Source: an uncultured Hyphomicrobiaceae bacterium
GTDB lineage: Bacteria; Pseudomonadota; Alphaproteobacteria; Rhizobiales; CAMYJA01
Length of the DNA: 64,000 nucleotides
Reading direction: 5' to 3'
NCBI GenBank assembly: GCA_947258705.1
Contig: CAMYJA010000002.1
Span: forward strand, 267,880 to 331,879
Shown here in pieces: positions 37,595 through 46,709 of the stretch. The notes below the pieces were generated by a model. It made no database searches. It saw only the letters and a list, made by a program, of their open reading frames with translations, and had not been told where the DNA came from. Numbering within the stretch: position 1 is the first letter of the stretch; every line of letters starts with the position of its first letter. Both the position numbers and the translations under genes were made by a program.

Positions 37595-38878
37595 ATGGCT
37601 GAGTCTGAAAATACAAAAATTCACCCTACACCTAATCTGGACCAACTTGAAGATGGTCCCTGGCCAAGTTTCGTGACTGGACTTAAGCGCCTTCGCGATG
37701 CCAAGGACCAGCAATATGCGCCGATGATGAACGACCTCATGGGGCAGCTTGAGCATTCCTATGACAAGCGTCTCGGTTTCTGGAAAGGCGGCACGGTTTC
37801 CGTTTTCGGTTATGGCGGCGGTATCATCCCGCGCTTCTCGGAAGTTGCCGACCTATTCCCCGCTTCCAAGGAATTTCATACGCTGCGCGTCATGCCGCCG
37901 GCGGGCAATCATTATGATTCAACGGTTATGCGCCAGATCTGCGATATCTGGGAACGTCACGGCTCGGGCCTGATCGCGTTCCACGGGCAGACCGGCAACA
38001 TCATGTTCCAGGGTGCGACGACGGAAAATACGCAGAAAGCCTTTGACGAGCTGAATGAGATCGGCTTTGACCTTGGCGGCGCCGGTCCCTGCCTGAGAAC
38101 GGCCATGAGCTGTGTCGGCGCGGCACGCTGCGAGATGTCGAACTTTGACGAGCAACGCGCGCTTCGCGGCATCATCAATGAATATCTCGACGAAATTCAT
38201 CGCCCTGCCCTTCCTTATAAAATCAAGTTCAAATTCTCCGGTTGCCCGAACGATTGCGTGAACTCGATCCAGAGGGCCGATTTCGCCGTGATCGGAACTT
38301 GGCGCGACGACATGAAGGTCAATCAGGAAGAAGTAAAAGCCTATGTTGACCGCGTTGGACGGAAATACATGATCGACTCGGTCATTTCCATGTGTCCGAC
38401 ACGTGCATTGAGCCTCAATGACGATGATACACTTGAGGTCGATAACAAGAGCTGCGTGCGCTGCATGCATTGTCTCAATGTTATGCCGAAAGCTCTGTCG
38501 CCTGGTGACGACAAGGGCGTTTCGATCCTGATCGGCGGCAAGCGGGCGCTGAAGGTCGGCGACCTGATGGGTACGCTGGTTATTCCGTTCATGAAACTCG
38601 ACACCGATGAAGATCATGAGAAGCTGGTAGAATTCGCCGGTGAAATCATCGACTTCTTCGCCGAAAACGCGCTTGAGCATGAGCGTGTCGGCGAAACGAT
38701 CGACCGCATCGGTCTGCCGGCATTCCTGGATGCCGTCGGTCTCGATCCCGATCCGAACATGGTCAACCATCCGCGCACATCGTGCTATGTCCGTACCGAC
38801 GACTTCACGGAAGAAGCCGATAAATATTTCGAGCGGAAAAAAGCGGAAGAAGACTCCGAAACGGTGGCCGCTGAATAA
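37595..38878 (+). CDS. dsrA: Reverse-type dissimilatory sulfite reductase, alpha subunit
   Basis: Siroheme enzyme oxidising DsrC-bound sulfur to sulfite in the cytoplasm. The chosen ATG (37595, with AAGG upstream) gives 427 residues and begins just before the conserved PNLDQLEDGPWPSFVTGLKR. A second ATG at 37484 behind GGAGGA would add 37 unrelated residues. Siroheme-4Fe4S cysteines lie in CLRTAMSCVGAARC and SGCPNDCVNS; the inserted ferredoxin domain has CPTRAL and CVRCMHCLNVMP. dsrB follows after 92 bases containing a stable hairpin. Confidence 0.96.
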   Translation: MAESENTKIHPTPNLDQLEDGPWPSFVTGLKRLRDAKDQQYAPMMNDLMGQLEHSYDKRLGFWKGGTVSVFGYGGGIIPRFSEVADLFPASKEFHTLRVMPPAGNHYDSTVMRQICDIWERHGSGLIAFHGQTGNIMFQGATTENTQKAFDELNEIGFDLGGAGPCLRTAMSCVGAARCEMSNFDEQRALRGIINEYLDEIHRPALPYKIKFKFSGCPNDCVNSIQRADFAVIGTWRDDMKVNQEEVKAYVDRVGRKYMIDSVISMCPTRALSLNDDDTLEVDNKSCVRCMHCLNVMPKALSPGDDKGVSILIGGKRALKVGDLMGTLVIPFMKLDTDEDHEKLVEFAGEIIDFFAENALEHERVGETIDRIGLPAFLDAVGLDPDPNMVNHPRTSCYVRTDDFTEEADKYFERKKAEEDSETVAAE

Positions 38879-38882
38879 TTTA

Positions 38883-38915
38883 AAAGGGTGCGCCGGTAAT
38901 GCCAGCGCGCCCTTT
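38883..38915 (+). promoter_or_regulatory. Intercistronic hairpin dsrA-dsrB
   Basis: AAAGGGTGCGC (38883-38893) pairs with GCGCGCCCTTT (38905-38915) with one mismatch. No U-run follows, so it is more likely a transcript-stabilising or processing element than a terminator. Confidence 0.55.
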
Positions 38916-38970
38916 CTATCAATCAGTTACGATTAAAACTGCGAGAAAAATCGCAGGGAGGAAATAAGTC

Positions 38971-40050
38971 ATGAGCGAATCAGAACAACCGCGCCGTCCA
39001 ATTGAATGCGGTGTACCGGATCCCAAACAGTACATGCATCCGTTGATGGTCAAGAATTACGGGAGCTGGGACTGGCATGAGCGTCCCCGTCCGGGCGTTC
39101 TGCACCACACTGCAAAGAGCGGCGACGAAATCTGGACCGTTCGTGCCGGTACGCAGCGGCAGATGGACCTTACGACAATTCGCAAGCTTTGCGATATTGC
39201 CGATGAATACTCAGACGGTCATTTCCGTTTCACCACCCGATCAAACATCGAGTATCCCCTGAGCTCCGAAGACAAGGTGCAGCCGCTTATCGACAAACTG
39301 ACGGAAGAAGGCTTTCCAGTAGGCGGTACGGGCAATTCGGTTTCCATGATTTCGCATACCCAGGGCTGGTTGCACTGCGATATTCCGGGTACGGATGCAT
39401 CGGGCGTCGTCAAGAGCCTCATGGACAAGATGCACGCTGAATTCATCAAGGAAGAAATGCCCAACCGGGTGCGCATTACGACCTCCTGCTGCCAGGTCAA
39501 CTGTGGCGGCCAGGGCGATATCGCGATCAATGTGCAATACACCAAACCACCGCGCATCAATCATGACATGGTGTCGAATGTCTGCGAGCGTCCGGCTGTT
39601 GTCGCCCGCTGCCCTGTAGCGGCTATCCGCCCGGCCATGGTCAATGGCAAGCCATCGCTCGAAGTCGACGAGAAAAAATGCGTTTGTTGCGGCGCCTGCT
39701 ATCCGCCCTGTCCGCCGATGCAGATCAATGGCGCGGACTCGACCAAGATTGCAATCTGGGTCGGCGGCAAGCACTCCAATGCTCGCTCGAAGCCGACATT
39801 CCACAAGCTGGTCGTCGCAAATCTGCCCAACAATCCGCCGCGCTGGCCCGAGGTCGAGGAAATCGTTATGAAGATCCTCTATGCCTATAAGGACAACGCC
39901 AAGGACTGGGAGCGCATGGGCGAGTGGATCGAGCGGATCGGCTGGCCGCGGTTCTTCGAACTTACTGATCTTGCGTTCACCAAGCATCACCTCGACACGT
40001 GGACCGGTGCTCGGCATACAATGAACGCATCAACGCATATTCATTTCTAA
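38971..40050 (+). CDS. dsrB: Reverse-type dissimilatory sulfite reductase, beta subunit
   Basis: Partner of DsrA in the alpha2beta2 enzyme. The protein has 359 residues with a strong GGGAGG before the ATG. GVLHHTAKSGDEIWTVRAG and HTQGWLHCDIPGTDASG are typical of DsrB. Cluster cysteines lie in TSCCQVNCGGQGD, and the ferredoxin domain has KKCVCCGACYPPCPPM. The C-terminus is WTGARHTMNASTHIHF. The enzyme direction is taken as oxidative from the neighbouring dsrEFH and dsrL. Confidence 0.96.
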   Translation: MSESEQPRRPIECGVPDPKQYMHPLMVKNYGSWDWHERPRPGVLHHTAKSGDEIWTVRAGTQRQMDLTTIRKLCDIADEYSDGHFRFTTRSNIEYPLSSEDKVQPLIDKLTEEGFPVGGTGNSVSMISHTQGWLHCDIPGTDASGVVKSLMDKMHAEFIKEEMPNRVRITTSCCQVNCGGQGDIAINVQYTKPPRINHDMVSNVCERPAVVARCPVAAIRPAMVNGKPSLEVDEKKCVCCGACYPPCPPMQINGADSTKIAIWVGGKHSNARSKPTFHKLVVANLPNNPPRWPEVEEIVMKILYAYKDNAKDWERMGEWIERIGWPRFFELTDLAFTKHHLDTWTGARHTMNASTHIHF

Positions 40051-40078
40051 ATCTGGAGATGATTACGGGCTACGCGCG

Positions 40079-40109
40079 ATGGCGGAATTGACACACGTCA
40101 TTCCGCCAT
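40079..40109 (+). promoter_or_regulatory. Intercistronic hairpin dsrB-dsrE
   Basis: ATGGCGGAAT (40079-40088) and ATTCCGCCAT (40100-40109) form a perfect 10-base-pair stem with an 11-base loop. No U-run follows. It may set the relative amounts of dsrAB and the downstream message. Confidence 0.55.
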
Positions 40110-40145
40110 GGGCGTAGTAAGCCGCTTGTCCACCGGGAGGATAAA

Positions 40146-40538
40146 TTGAAGTTAGGTATTGTGGTCAATGAGGGGCCTTACACGCATCAGGCTTCCGATA
40201 GCGCCTATCAATTCGCCAAGGCGGCGATTGACAAGGGCCATGAAGTTTTCCGTGTGTTTTTCTACCATGACGGTGTGAACAACGGCACCCGGCTGACCGT
40301 CCCACCGCAGGACGAGCGAAACATTCAGAAGAACTGGACGGAGCTTGCCGCGCAAAGCAATGTCGATCTGGTGGTTTGTATTGCCGCGGCGCAAAGGCGC
40401 GGCATCCTCGATGAAAATGAAGCCAAGCGGCAGGGTAAGGACGCCGATAACATTGCACCGGGTTTCCGCATATCCGGTCTGGGCCAGTTGATCGAGGCAG
40501 GCATCGAAGCCGACCGCCTGGTCACTTTCGGGGATTGA
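40146..40538 (+). CDS. dsrE: Sulfurtransferase subunit DsrE
   Basis: Part of the DsrE2F2H2 hexamer that passes sulfane sulfur to DsrC. A TTG start behind GGGAGGA gives 130 residues, the family length. It has SAYQFAKAAIDKGHEVFRVF and FYHDGVNNGTRLTVPPQDE, and VCIAAAQRRGILDENEA holds the conserved active cysteine (Cys78 in Allochromatium numbering). It is followed by dsrF after 14 bases. Confidence 0.95.
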   Translation: MKLGIVVNEGPYTHQASDSAYQFAKAAIDKGHEVFRVFFYHDGVNNGTRLTVPPQDERNIQKNWTELAAQSNVDLVVCIAAAQRRGILDENEAKRQGKDADNIAPGFRISGLGQLIEAGIEADRLVTFGD

Positions 40539-40552
40539 GTGAGGATTGAATA

Positions 40553-40987
40553 ATGGCAATGGATGAAGCAGGCGGGGCGCCCGGCGCGGCAAAGAAGTTC
40601 CTTTATGTGAACCGCAAGGCGCCATATGGAACGATTTACGCGCTCGAATCGCTCGAGGTCGTGCTGATCGGCGCCGCATTCGAGCAGGACGTCCAACTGG
40701 CGTTTCTCGATGACGGCGTTTATCAGATCGTCAAGAATCAGAGCACGGATGCCATCGGGGCCAAGAATTTTTCGCCTACCTACAAGGCGTTGGGCGATTA
40801 CGAGGTGACAAAGCTTTATGTGGAGGCCGAGGCGCTGGAAGAGCGCGGGCTGACCGCCGACGATTTAATGGAAATCACGTTTGAAGACGAGGATGACGAC
40901 TGGGCGGAAAAGCCCTCGATCAACATCGTCAGCCGCGCCGACATGGCGAAAATCATGTCCGAGCAAGACGTTATCTTGAGCTTTTAG
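40553..40987 (+). CDS. dsrF: Sulfurtransferase subunit DsrF
   Basis: Non-catalytic subunit of DsrEFH. The protein has 144 residues. FLYVNRKAPYGTIYALESLE near the start and VQLAFLDDGVYQIVKNQ are diagnostic, and no cysteine is present, as expected. An acidic stretch FEDEDDDW precedes the C-terminal NIVSRADMAKIMSEQDVIL. Confidence 0.94.
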   Translation: MAMDEAGGAPGAAKKFLYVNRKAPYGTIYALESLEVVLIGAAFEQDVQLAFLDDGVYQIVKNQSTDAIGAKNFSPTYKALGDYEVTKLYVEAEALEERGLTADDLMEITFEDEDDDWAEKPSINIVSRADMAKIMSEQDVILSF

Positions 40988-41005
40988 GGAGCGTTTGAAC
41001 CAGAG

Positions 41006-41314
41006 ATGGCCACACTTCACACAGTTAACAAATCGCCGTTCGAAAGATCCTCGTTCATCAGCGCCCTCAATCACACGGTTCCTGGTGACAAGGTTCTCAT
41101 GATCGAAGACGGCGTTATATCGGCGCGCAAGGGAAATACCTTTGCGGATCTGGTGTCGTCAGCCCTTTCGGATTGCAGTGTCTATGTACTGGCGCCGGAC
41201 CTGGCGGCCAGAGGCATCGCGGAGGGCGATCTCGTCGAAGGTGTCCAGACCATTGACTATGGTGGATTTGTCGATCTGGTGGCGGAATGCGACCGGACGC
41301 AGAGCTGGCTTTAA
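41006..41314 (+). CDS. dsrH: Sulfurtransferase subunit DsrH, lacking the usual N-terminal cysteine
   Basis: Third DsrEFH subunit, 102 residues, starting [19 protein letters not shown]. In Allochromatium vinosum DsrH, a cysteine occupies position 20; here residue 20 is alanine (SFISALNH). Cysteines occur only at SALSDCSVY and [10 protein letters not shown]. If my recollection of the reference is right, sulfur transfer must then rest on the DsrE cysteine alone. The gene is otherwise intact, in the E-F-H order. Confidence 0.93.
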   Translation: MATLHTVNKSPFERSSFISALNHTVPGDKVLMIEDGVISARKGNTFADLVSSALSDCSVYVLAPDLAARGIAEGDLVEGVQTIDYGGFVDLVAECDRTQSWL

Positions 41315-41444
41315 AACACGTGTCGCAGCCAGCTTTTCAGCCGGTTGCAGAGCTGGTGTCGTAGATAGGGTTCGGATTGTCCGTGCCCCCGGAAAGAGGC
41401 CGAAAATATTCAGTTTTTGGTGTGTAGCGAAGGAGAAAAAAATT

Positions 41445-41777
41445 ATGGCATATGATTTCAACGGTGCAACAATTGAAGCCGATGAGGAAGGTTACCTCGT
41501 CGATTTGAGCGTTTGGAATCCCGATCTTGCGGTTCTTATTGCCGAAGACGAAAAAATCGTCATGAATGACGAGCACTGGGAAGTCGTCAATTTCCTGCGT
41601 GAGTATTACGACGAATATCAGATCGCCCCGGCGATCCGCGTCCTCGTGAAGGCCATGAAAAAGAAATTCGGCGGCGACAAGGGTTCGAACAAATATCTTT
41701 ATGAGCTGTTTCCTTATGGTCCTGCGAAACAGGCTTGTAAGATTGCCGGCCTGCCGAAACCTACAGGTTGCGTGTAA
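41445..41777 (+). CDS. dsrC: Sulfur carrier protein DsrC
   Basis: Carries sulfur as a persulfide/trisulfide between DsrEFH, DsrAB and DsrMKJOP. The ATG at 41445 behind AAGGAG gives 110 residues. The C-terminal arm [16 protein letters not shown] has both redox cysteines separated by 10 residues, the second penultimate, so it is a true DsrC rather than a single-cysteine TusE. The 130-base gap upstream may carry an extra promoter. Confidence 0.97.
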   Translation: MAYDFNGATIEADEEGYLVDLSVWNPDLAVLIAEDEKIVMNDEHWEVVNFLREYYDEYQIAPAIRVLVKAMKKKFGGDKGSNKYLYELFPYGPAKQACKIAGLPKPTGCV

Positions 41778-41831
41778 CCGTTTATTCGCGTGTTTGATAC
41801 CGGTCAGCCATAAGGCCGGATCAATAATTGG

Positions 41832-42659
41832 ATGCCCTTTGAACGATATTCCTTGGATGCGTTCAGGGGCGATCCAAAAAAGCACCCCTTAATCGAACGG
41901 GGTTGGGAGAGACGTCAGGTGATTACGATTATTTTTGCGCTTTTGTTCTACAGCGCGACGGCCATACTCCTTTTGGGGCTGGCTGTCCGCATCAGAACTT
42001 ATGCAAAAACACCTGCGCCCCTGAAAATCCCGACAACGCCGGCACCAACCAGCAAGGGCGGTGTAGTATTGCGGCTCCTGCGCGAAGTGGTGCTTTTTAA
42101 AAGCCTGTTCAAAGCGAATAAGTGGATTTGGCTGTTTGGCTGGGTTTTTCACTTTGCGCTTTTAATCGTTCTGCTCAGGCATCTGAGATATTTCACCGAA
42201 CCTGTCTGGTTCTGGGTGGCGATGATGCAGGATCTCGCGGTCTATGCGGGCTTTGCAATGGTTGCGGGGCTCATCGGATTGTGGGTCCGGCGCATGGTCG
42301 TTCCCCGCGTTCGTTATATCTCCGCCCCCTCTGATCATCTCATGCTTGTGCTGATCATCGGCATCGGCGTCAGCGGGCTGGTGATGAAATATATCATGCA
42401 TACGGATATTATCGCGCTCAAGGCCTTCTTTCTCGGTCTGATGTATTTCGACTGGCAGCCGCTGCCTGAAGACCCTGTATTGCTCATTCATCTGGGGCTG
42501 GTTGCGCTCCTGATGATTATTTTTCCCTTTTCGAAGCTGTTGCATGCGCCGGGCATTTTCTTCAGCCCGACACTCAACCAGGTCGATAACCCGCGTGAAA
42601 AGCGGCATCTGGCCGAGTGGGCGGCACGGCTCGAGGCGAGCGAAGGCGGGGGTGGCTAA
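41832..42659 (+). CDS. dsrM: DsrM, cytochrome b membrane subunit of DsrMKJOP
   Basis: NarI-like quinone-interacting subunit. The protein has 275 residues with about five membrane helices (first IITIFALLFYSATAILLLGL-like segment near residue 30). Histidines near FHFALLIVLLRH and LIHLGLVALLM-type helices are candidate heme b ligands. It exchanges electrons with DsrK, encoded 18 bases downstream. It is short compared with sulfate-reducer DsrM but similar to those of sulfur oxidisers. Confidence 0.93.
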   Translation: MPFERYSLDAFRGDPKKHPLIERGWERRQVITIIFALLFYSATAILLLGLAVRIRTYAKTPAPLKIPTTPAPTSKGGVVLRLLREVVLFKSLFKANKWIWLFGWVFHFALLIVLLRHLRYFTEPVWFWVAMMQDLAVYAGFAMVAGLIGLWVRRMVVPRVRYISAPSDHLMLVLIIGIGVSGLVMKYIMHTDIIALKAFFLGLMYFDWQPLPEDPVLLIHLGLVALLMIIFPFSKLLHAPGIFFSPTLNQVDNPREKRHLAEWAARLEASEGGGG

Positions 42660-42677
42660 CATGATGGAGCAGATGTC

Positions 42678-44261
42678 ATGACAGAGCTTGAGAAAACAGG
42701 CGATCTCAGCGTGGACGATTTTCTCGATCCACTGGAACGGCCGGAACTCGCGCCTGACATCATGGCGGAAAGCGCGCCATTCGTGGCGGCGCCCGAAATT
42801 CAGGAAAAACTCGGATATCCGGGCGAGCTGGTCGATAACTGGCAGGAAAAAGCCATCGAAAAAATGGGCGAGCTTGCCGGCAAGTACCGCTCGTTCAAGG
42901 TCTATCTCGATTCATGCGTCAAATGCGGCGCCTGCACGGACAAGTGTCATTACTTCCTGGGATCGGGCGATCCGAAAAACATGCCGGTCGCGCGGCAGGA
43001 TCTGTTGCGCAAGGTTTACCGCCGCAACTTCACTCTGGCCGGCAAATATCTGCCATGGCTGGTCGGTGCCGAGGATTTGACAAAAGACGTCCTCGACGAT
43101 TGGTACAGCTATTTTCATCAGTGCTCGCAATGCCGCCGCTGTTCGGTCTTTTGTCCTTACGGTATCGATACGGCCGAGATTTCCATGGCCGCCCGCGAGA
43201 TCATGGACAGTGTCGGCAAGGGGCAGAAATATTGCAACGAGATCATCGGCAAGGTGCATGATGTCGGCAACAATCTCGGGCTCAATCCCAAAGCGCTCAA
43301 GGCAACGCTCGAAGACCTTGAAGAAGATCTCGAAGATGAAACCGGTTTGAAAATCCGGCTACCCCTCGATGAAAAGGGCGCCGACATAATGCTGGTGACG
43401 CCGAGTGCGGATTTCTTTGCCGAGCCTCATATCGACGGTCTGCTCGGTTACGCAAAAGTGTTCCACCAGGTGGGCGCGAGCTGGACCATCAGTTCCTATG
43501 CTTCGGAGGCCGGCAATTTCGGCCTCTTTATCGGGTCATATGAAAATATGCGCGAGGTTTCCCTCAGGATCCGCAAGGCCGCGCAGGATCTCGGCGTCAA
43601 GCGGATCATATTCGGGGAATGCGGACATGCCTGGCGGGTCGCCTACAGCTTCCTGAACACGCTGGCCGGGCCGTTCGATTTTCTCGACCAACGCTATCCG
43701 GTACCGCAGCATATCTGCGAATATACCCACGACCTTATCGAAAAAGGCGAGATCAAATTCGATAAATCCAAAAACGATCATATCCGCCTCACATATCACG
43801 ACAGCTGCAATGTGGCGCGCGCGTCGCGCATGGGCGACAAGCCCGGCGGCCAGTTCGAGATCCCGCGCGCCATTCTGCGCGCCGCGTGCAATCATTTCTA
43901 CGATATGGCGGAAGATACGATCAAAGAGGCGACGTTCTGCTGCGGCGGCGGCGGCGGGCTTCTCACAGATGATCTCATGGATATCAGGAAAAAGGGCGCG
44001 CAGCCGAGAATGCGCGCGCTCAAGCAGGTTGCCGAAGATCATGGCGTCACGCATATGGCCGCCATCTGCGCGATCTGCAAAACGCAGTTTTCCAAAGTCA
44101 TGCCTGACTATGGCTTCGACATGGATTCGATCGTGAGCATCCATCAGATGGTGTCCAACGCCATCATTCTCGATGGGGCCAAAAGCGATGATGAAGATGA
44201 AGCCGTAAATGTAACCGTTAATGAAGATGCGATGCCTGCTGCCGATGGGGCAGAGGCCTGA
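42678..44261 (+). CDS. dsrK: DsrK, HdrD-like iron-sulfur subunit
   Basis: Cytoplasmic catalytic subunit thought to act on the DsrC disulfide. The protein has 527 residues. Two 4Fe-4S motifs are present: CVKCGACTDKCHYF and CSQCRRCSVFCPYG. The C-terminal CCG-type sites are HDSCNVAR, FCCGGGGGLL and ICAICKTQF, resembling heterodisulfide reductase HdrD. The start follows GGAGCAGATGTC. It is complete. Confidence 0.95.
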   Translation: MTELEKTGDLSVDDFLDPLERPELAPDIMAESAPFVAAPEIQEKLGYPGELVDNWQEKAIEKMGELAGKYRSFKVYLDSCVKCGACTDKCHYFLGSGDPKNMPVARQDLLRKVYRRNFTLAGKYLPWLVGAEDLTKDVLDDWYSYFHQCSQCRRCSVFCPYGIDTAEISMAAREIMDSVGKGQKYCNEIIGKVHDVGNNLGLNPKALKATLEDLEEDLEDETGLKIRLPLDEKGADIMLVTPSADFFAEPHIDGLLGYAKVFHQVGASWTISSYASEAGNFGLFIGSYENMREVSLRIRKAAQDLGVKRIIFGECGHAWRVAYSFLNTLAGPFDFLDQRYPVPQHICEYTHDLIEKGEIKFDKSKNDHIRLTYHDSCNVARASRMGDKPGGQFEIPRAILRAACNHFYDMAEDTIKEATFCCGGGGGLLTDDLMDIRKKGAQPRMRALKQVAEDHGVTHMAAICAICKTQFSKVMPDYGFDMDSIVSIHQMVSNAIILDGAKSDDEDEAVNVTVNEDAMPAADGAEA

Positions 44262-44272
44262 GGAGTTTTTTG

Positions 44273-46231
44273 ATGACTGATGCAACTAATCCTAACGACA
44301 CGCCCAAGCTGACGAATCGCCGTTATAAAGAAGGCGAGAACGTGTGGGAGTGGGGTGATCTGGAATCGAAGATCTTCCAGCAGGACACGACCTATAAATG
44401 CCCCACCTATGTGACCAAGACGCCGCCCTGTCAGGGGTCGTGCCCTTCGGGTCACGAGATCAGGGGCTGGCTTGCCATCGCGCGCGGCATGGACAAGCCG
44501 CCGGTCGAGGGAATGAGCTGGCAGGAATATGCGTTCGACCGGATGGTTGCCGCCAACCCTTTTCCTTCTTCGATGGGCCGGGTGTGTCCGGCTCCTTGCG
44601 AAAGCGGTTGCAACCGGAACGAGGTCGATGACTTTGTCGGGATTAATGCCGTTGAGCAATATGTCGGCGACTATGCGATCGACAACAAGCTTGGGCTGGG
44701 CAAGCCCGGCGAGTTCACCGGTAAAAAGGTCGCCGTTATCGGTGGCGGTCCTGCCGGCCTGACGGCAGCCGTGTTCCTGCGCCTTTATGGCCATGGTGTC
44801 GCGATCTTCGACAATCATGACGAGCTTGGCGGCATGATGCGCTTCGGCATTCCGGGATACCGGACGCCACGTGACATGCTCGATGCCGAAATCGGCCGGG
44901 TGATCGATATGGGTGTCGAAGTGCGGACCAATACAATGGTCGGCAAGGATGTCACGATCGAAGAGCTCGAGGAGCATTTCGACGCCGTTTTCTGGGCGAT
45001 CGGAGCACAGAAGGGCCGTCCGCTTCCCATTCCGGGTTTCGACGCTGAAAACTGCCTGTCGGGCGTGGATTTCCTCGATGCCTTCAACCAGGGCTGGGTG
45101 AAATCGACAGCTCAGAAAATTGTCGTGGTGGGCGGCGGCGATACATCGATTGACGTTGCATCGGTGGCGCGCCGTCTTGGACATATCACGACGAAAAACC
45201 CGGTCGATCATGACGAGCATCAGGTGCTCGGCTATACGGCCCATGACGTTGCCGGCACGCTCAGGCGCGAAGGCGTGCGTGCGACGCTGACAACGCTTTT
45301 CCCGATCGAACAAATGACGGCTGCCGAGCATGAGCGCGAGGACGCGCTGCGCGAGGGTGTCGATATTCGTGGCGGCGTCATGCCGCTCGAGGTCATCAAG
45401 GACGATAAGGGTGCCGTCAAGGCGCTTAAAATGGCCGAGTGCAAGATGGAAGGGCCAAAGCCTGTTCCCGTCGAAGGCACCGAGTTCGAAATCGAATGCG
45501 ACATGGTGATTTCCGCCATCGGTCAGATGGGCGAATTCGACGGTATCGACGAGATGGACAATAGTAACGGCTTTATCGGCATCGATGCGGTTTACCGGGT
45601 CAAAGGCAAGGACATGCATTTTGCCGGTGGCGATATCGTCCGGCCGCATCTTCTCACGACCGCCATTGGTCATGGACGCATTGCCGCCGAGACGATCAAT
45701 GATTTCTTTAAAGGCGAAGCCCGCGACAAGCGCCCGAAAGTCGATGTTCATCACTTCAATCTGTTGAACGAACTGCATCAGCGCGAGCTCGAGCCGGGTG
45801 AATACGACCACACCCAGACGCGCGGAACCGATGACGGGGAATGGGCTGTCCACAATTATGAAGACCGCTCGGCCACCCAGATCATCCCGCATGACGAGCT
45901 TTTCAAGGCGCATTTCAGTTATGAAGAGCGGATGAAGCGCGGTGAAGTTCACGTCTCTGCAGAGCAGGTGATGGGCAATTTCGACGAGCGCATTACGGCC
46001 ATTTCGGAAGAAGAGGCCATCAAGGAAGGCAATCGCTGCATGAGTTGCGGCATGTGTTTCGAATGCGACAATTGCGTCATTTACTGCCCGCAGGATGCCG
46101 TTCACCGGGTCAAGAAAGACGAACGCGCCGTCGGACGTTATGTCTATACGGATTACGACGCATGCATCGGCTGCCATATCTGCATGGATGTCTGTCCGTC
46201 CGGCTACATCAAGATGGGTCTCGGAGAATAA
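44273..46231 (+). CDS. dsrL: DsrL, NAD(P)H-linked iron-sulfur flavoprotein
   Basis: Oxidoreductase related to the glutamate synthase small subunit, needed for sulfur-globule oxidation in Allochromatium. The ATG at 44273 behind AGGAG gives 652 residues. The N-terminal cysteine region has CQGSCPSGHEIRGWL and CPAPCESGCNR. FAD binding is VAVIGGGPAGLTAAVFLR and NAD(P)H binding VVVGGGDTSIDVASVARR. The C-terminal ferredoxin part has CMSCGMCFECDNC and CIGCHICMDVCPSGY. Presence with dsrEFH supports the oxidative direction. Confidence 0.95.
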   Translation: MTDATNPNDTPKLTNRRYKEGENVWEWGDLESKIFQQDTTYKCPTYVTKTPPCQGSCPSGHEIRGWLAIARGMDKPPVEGMSWQEYAFDRMVAANPFPSSMGRVCPAPCESGCNRNEVDDFVGINAVEQYVGDYAIDNKLGLGKPGEFTGKKVAVIGGGPAGLTAAVFLRLYGHGVAIFDNHDELGGMMRFGIPGYRTPRDMLDAEIGRVIDMGVEVRTNTMVGKDVTIEELEEHFDAVFWAIGAQKGRPLPIPGFDAENCLSGVDFLDAFNQGWVKSTAQKIVVVGGGDTSIDVASVARRLGHITTKNPVDHDEHQVLGYTAHDVAGTLRREGVRATLTTLFPIEQMTAAEHEREDALREGVDIRGGVMPLEVIKDDKGAVKALKMAECKMEGPKPVPVEGTEFEIECDMVISAIGQMGEFDGIDEMDNSNGFIGIDAVYRVKGKDMHFAGGDIVRPHLLTTAIGHGRIAAETINDFFKGEARDKRPKVDVHHFNLLNELHQRELEPGEYDHTQTRGTDDGEWAVHNYEDRSATQIIPHDELFKAHFSYEERMKRGEVHVSAEQVMGNFDERITAISEEEAIKEGNRCMSCGMCFECDNCVIYCPQDAVHRVKKDERAVGRYVYTDYDACIGCHICMDVCPSGYIKMGLGE

Positions 46232-46235
46232 AAGC

Positions 46236-46709
46236 GTGAACCTCTGGCGAACAACTCGATGTGCAGCGCTGACCGCCCTTCTTCTGCTGGTCGGTGTGTG
46301 TGCCTCCGTTCCCGTTTCGGCTGGAGGGGGCGCGCTGACGCCGACAATCGCCAAGGGCAAGGGCGACAAATGTGTTGCGCCCACTGAGTACATGCGGCGC
46401 AATCACATGGACCTCCTCGATCATCAGAGAGACGACACGGTTATCGACGGTATCCGGACCGAACGGTTCAGCCTGAAGGGGTGCGTTTCATGCCATGCGG
46501 TCAAGGGCGAAGACGGCCGTGCCGTGACTGTGAAGGACGAGCGGCATTTTTGCGCGAGCTGCCACCTATATGCGGCGGTTAATATGGACTGTTTCGATTG
46601 CCATGCATCGCGTCCGGATGAGGCTAAGAAGCTTGGCGCACTGAGGAAAAAATCCCACGCCCGGGACATGGCAGTTCTCAAGGACTATCTGAAGGGAGCG
46701 GAGCGATGA
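46236..46709 (+). CDS. dsrJ: DsrJ, periplasmic triheme cytochrome c
   Basis: A GTG start at 46236 gives 157 residues beginning VNLWRTTRCAALTALLLL, a signal/anchor helix ending near VPVSAGG. Three CxxCH heme sites follow: CVSCH, CASCH and CFDCH. A cysteine in GDKCVAPTEYMRRNHMDLL matches the unusual His/Cys heme ligand of the family. The stop overlaps the dsrO start by 4 bases. Confidence 0.94.
   Translation: MNLWRTTRCAALTALLLLVGVCASVPVSAGGGALTPTIAKGKGDKCVAPTEYMRRNHMDLLDHQRDDTVIDGIRTERFSLKGCVSCHAVKGEDGRAVTVKDERHFCASCHLYAAVNMDCFDCHASRPDEAKKLGALRKKSHARDMAVLKDYLKGAER

Noticed and set aside
44144..46402. A 752-codon open frame antisense to dsrL
   Set aside because: It lies wholly over dsrK/dsrL/dsrJ, shows no recognisable domain, and reflects codon bias on the opposite strand; DsrL is unmistakable.
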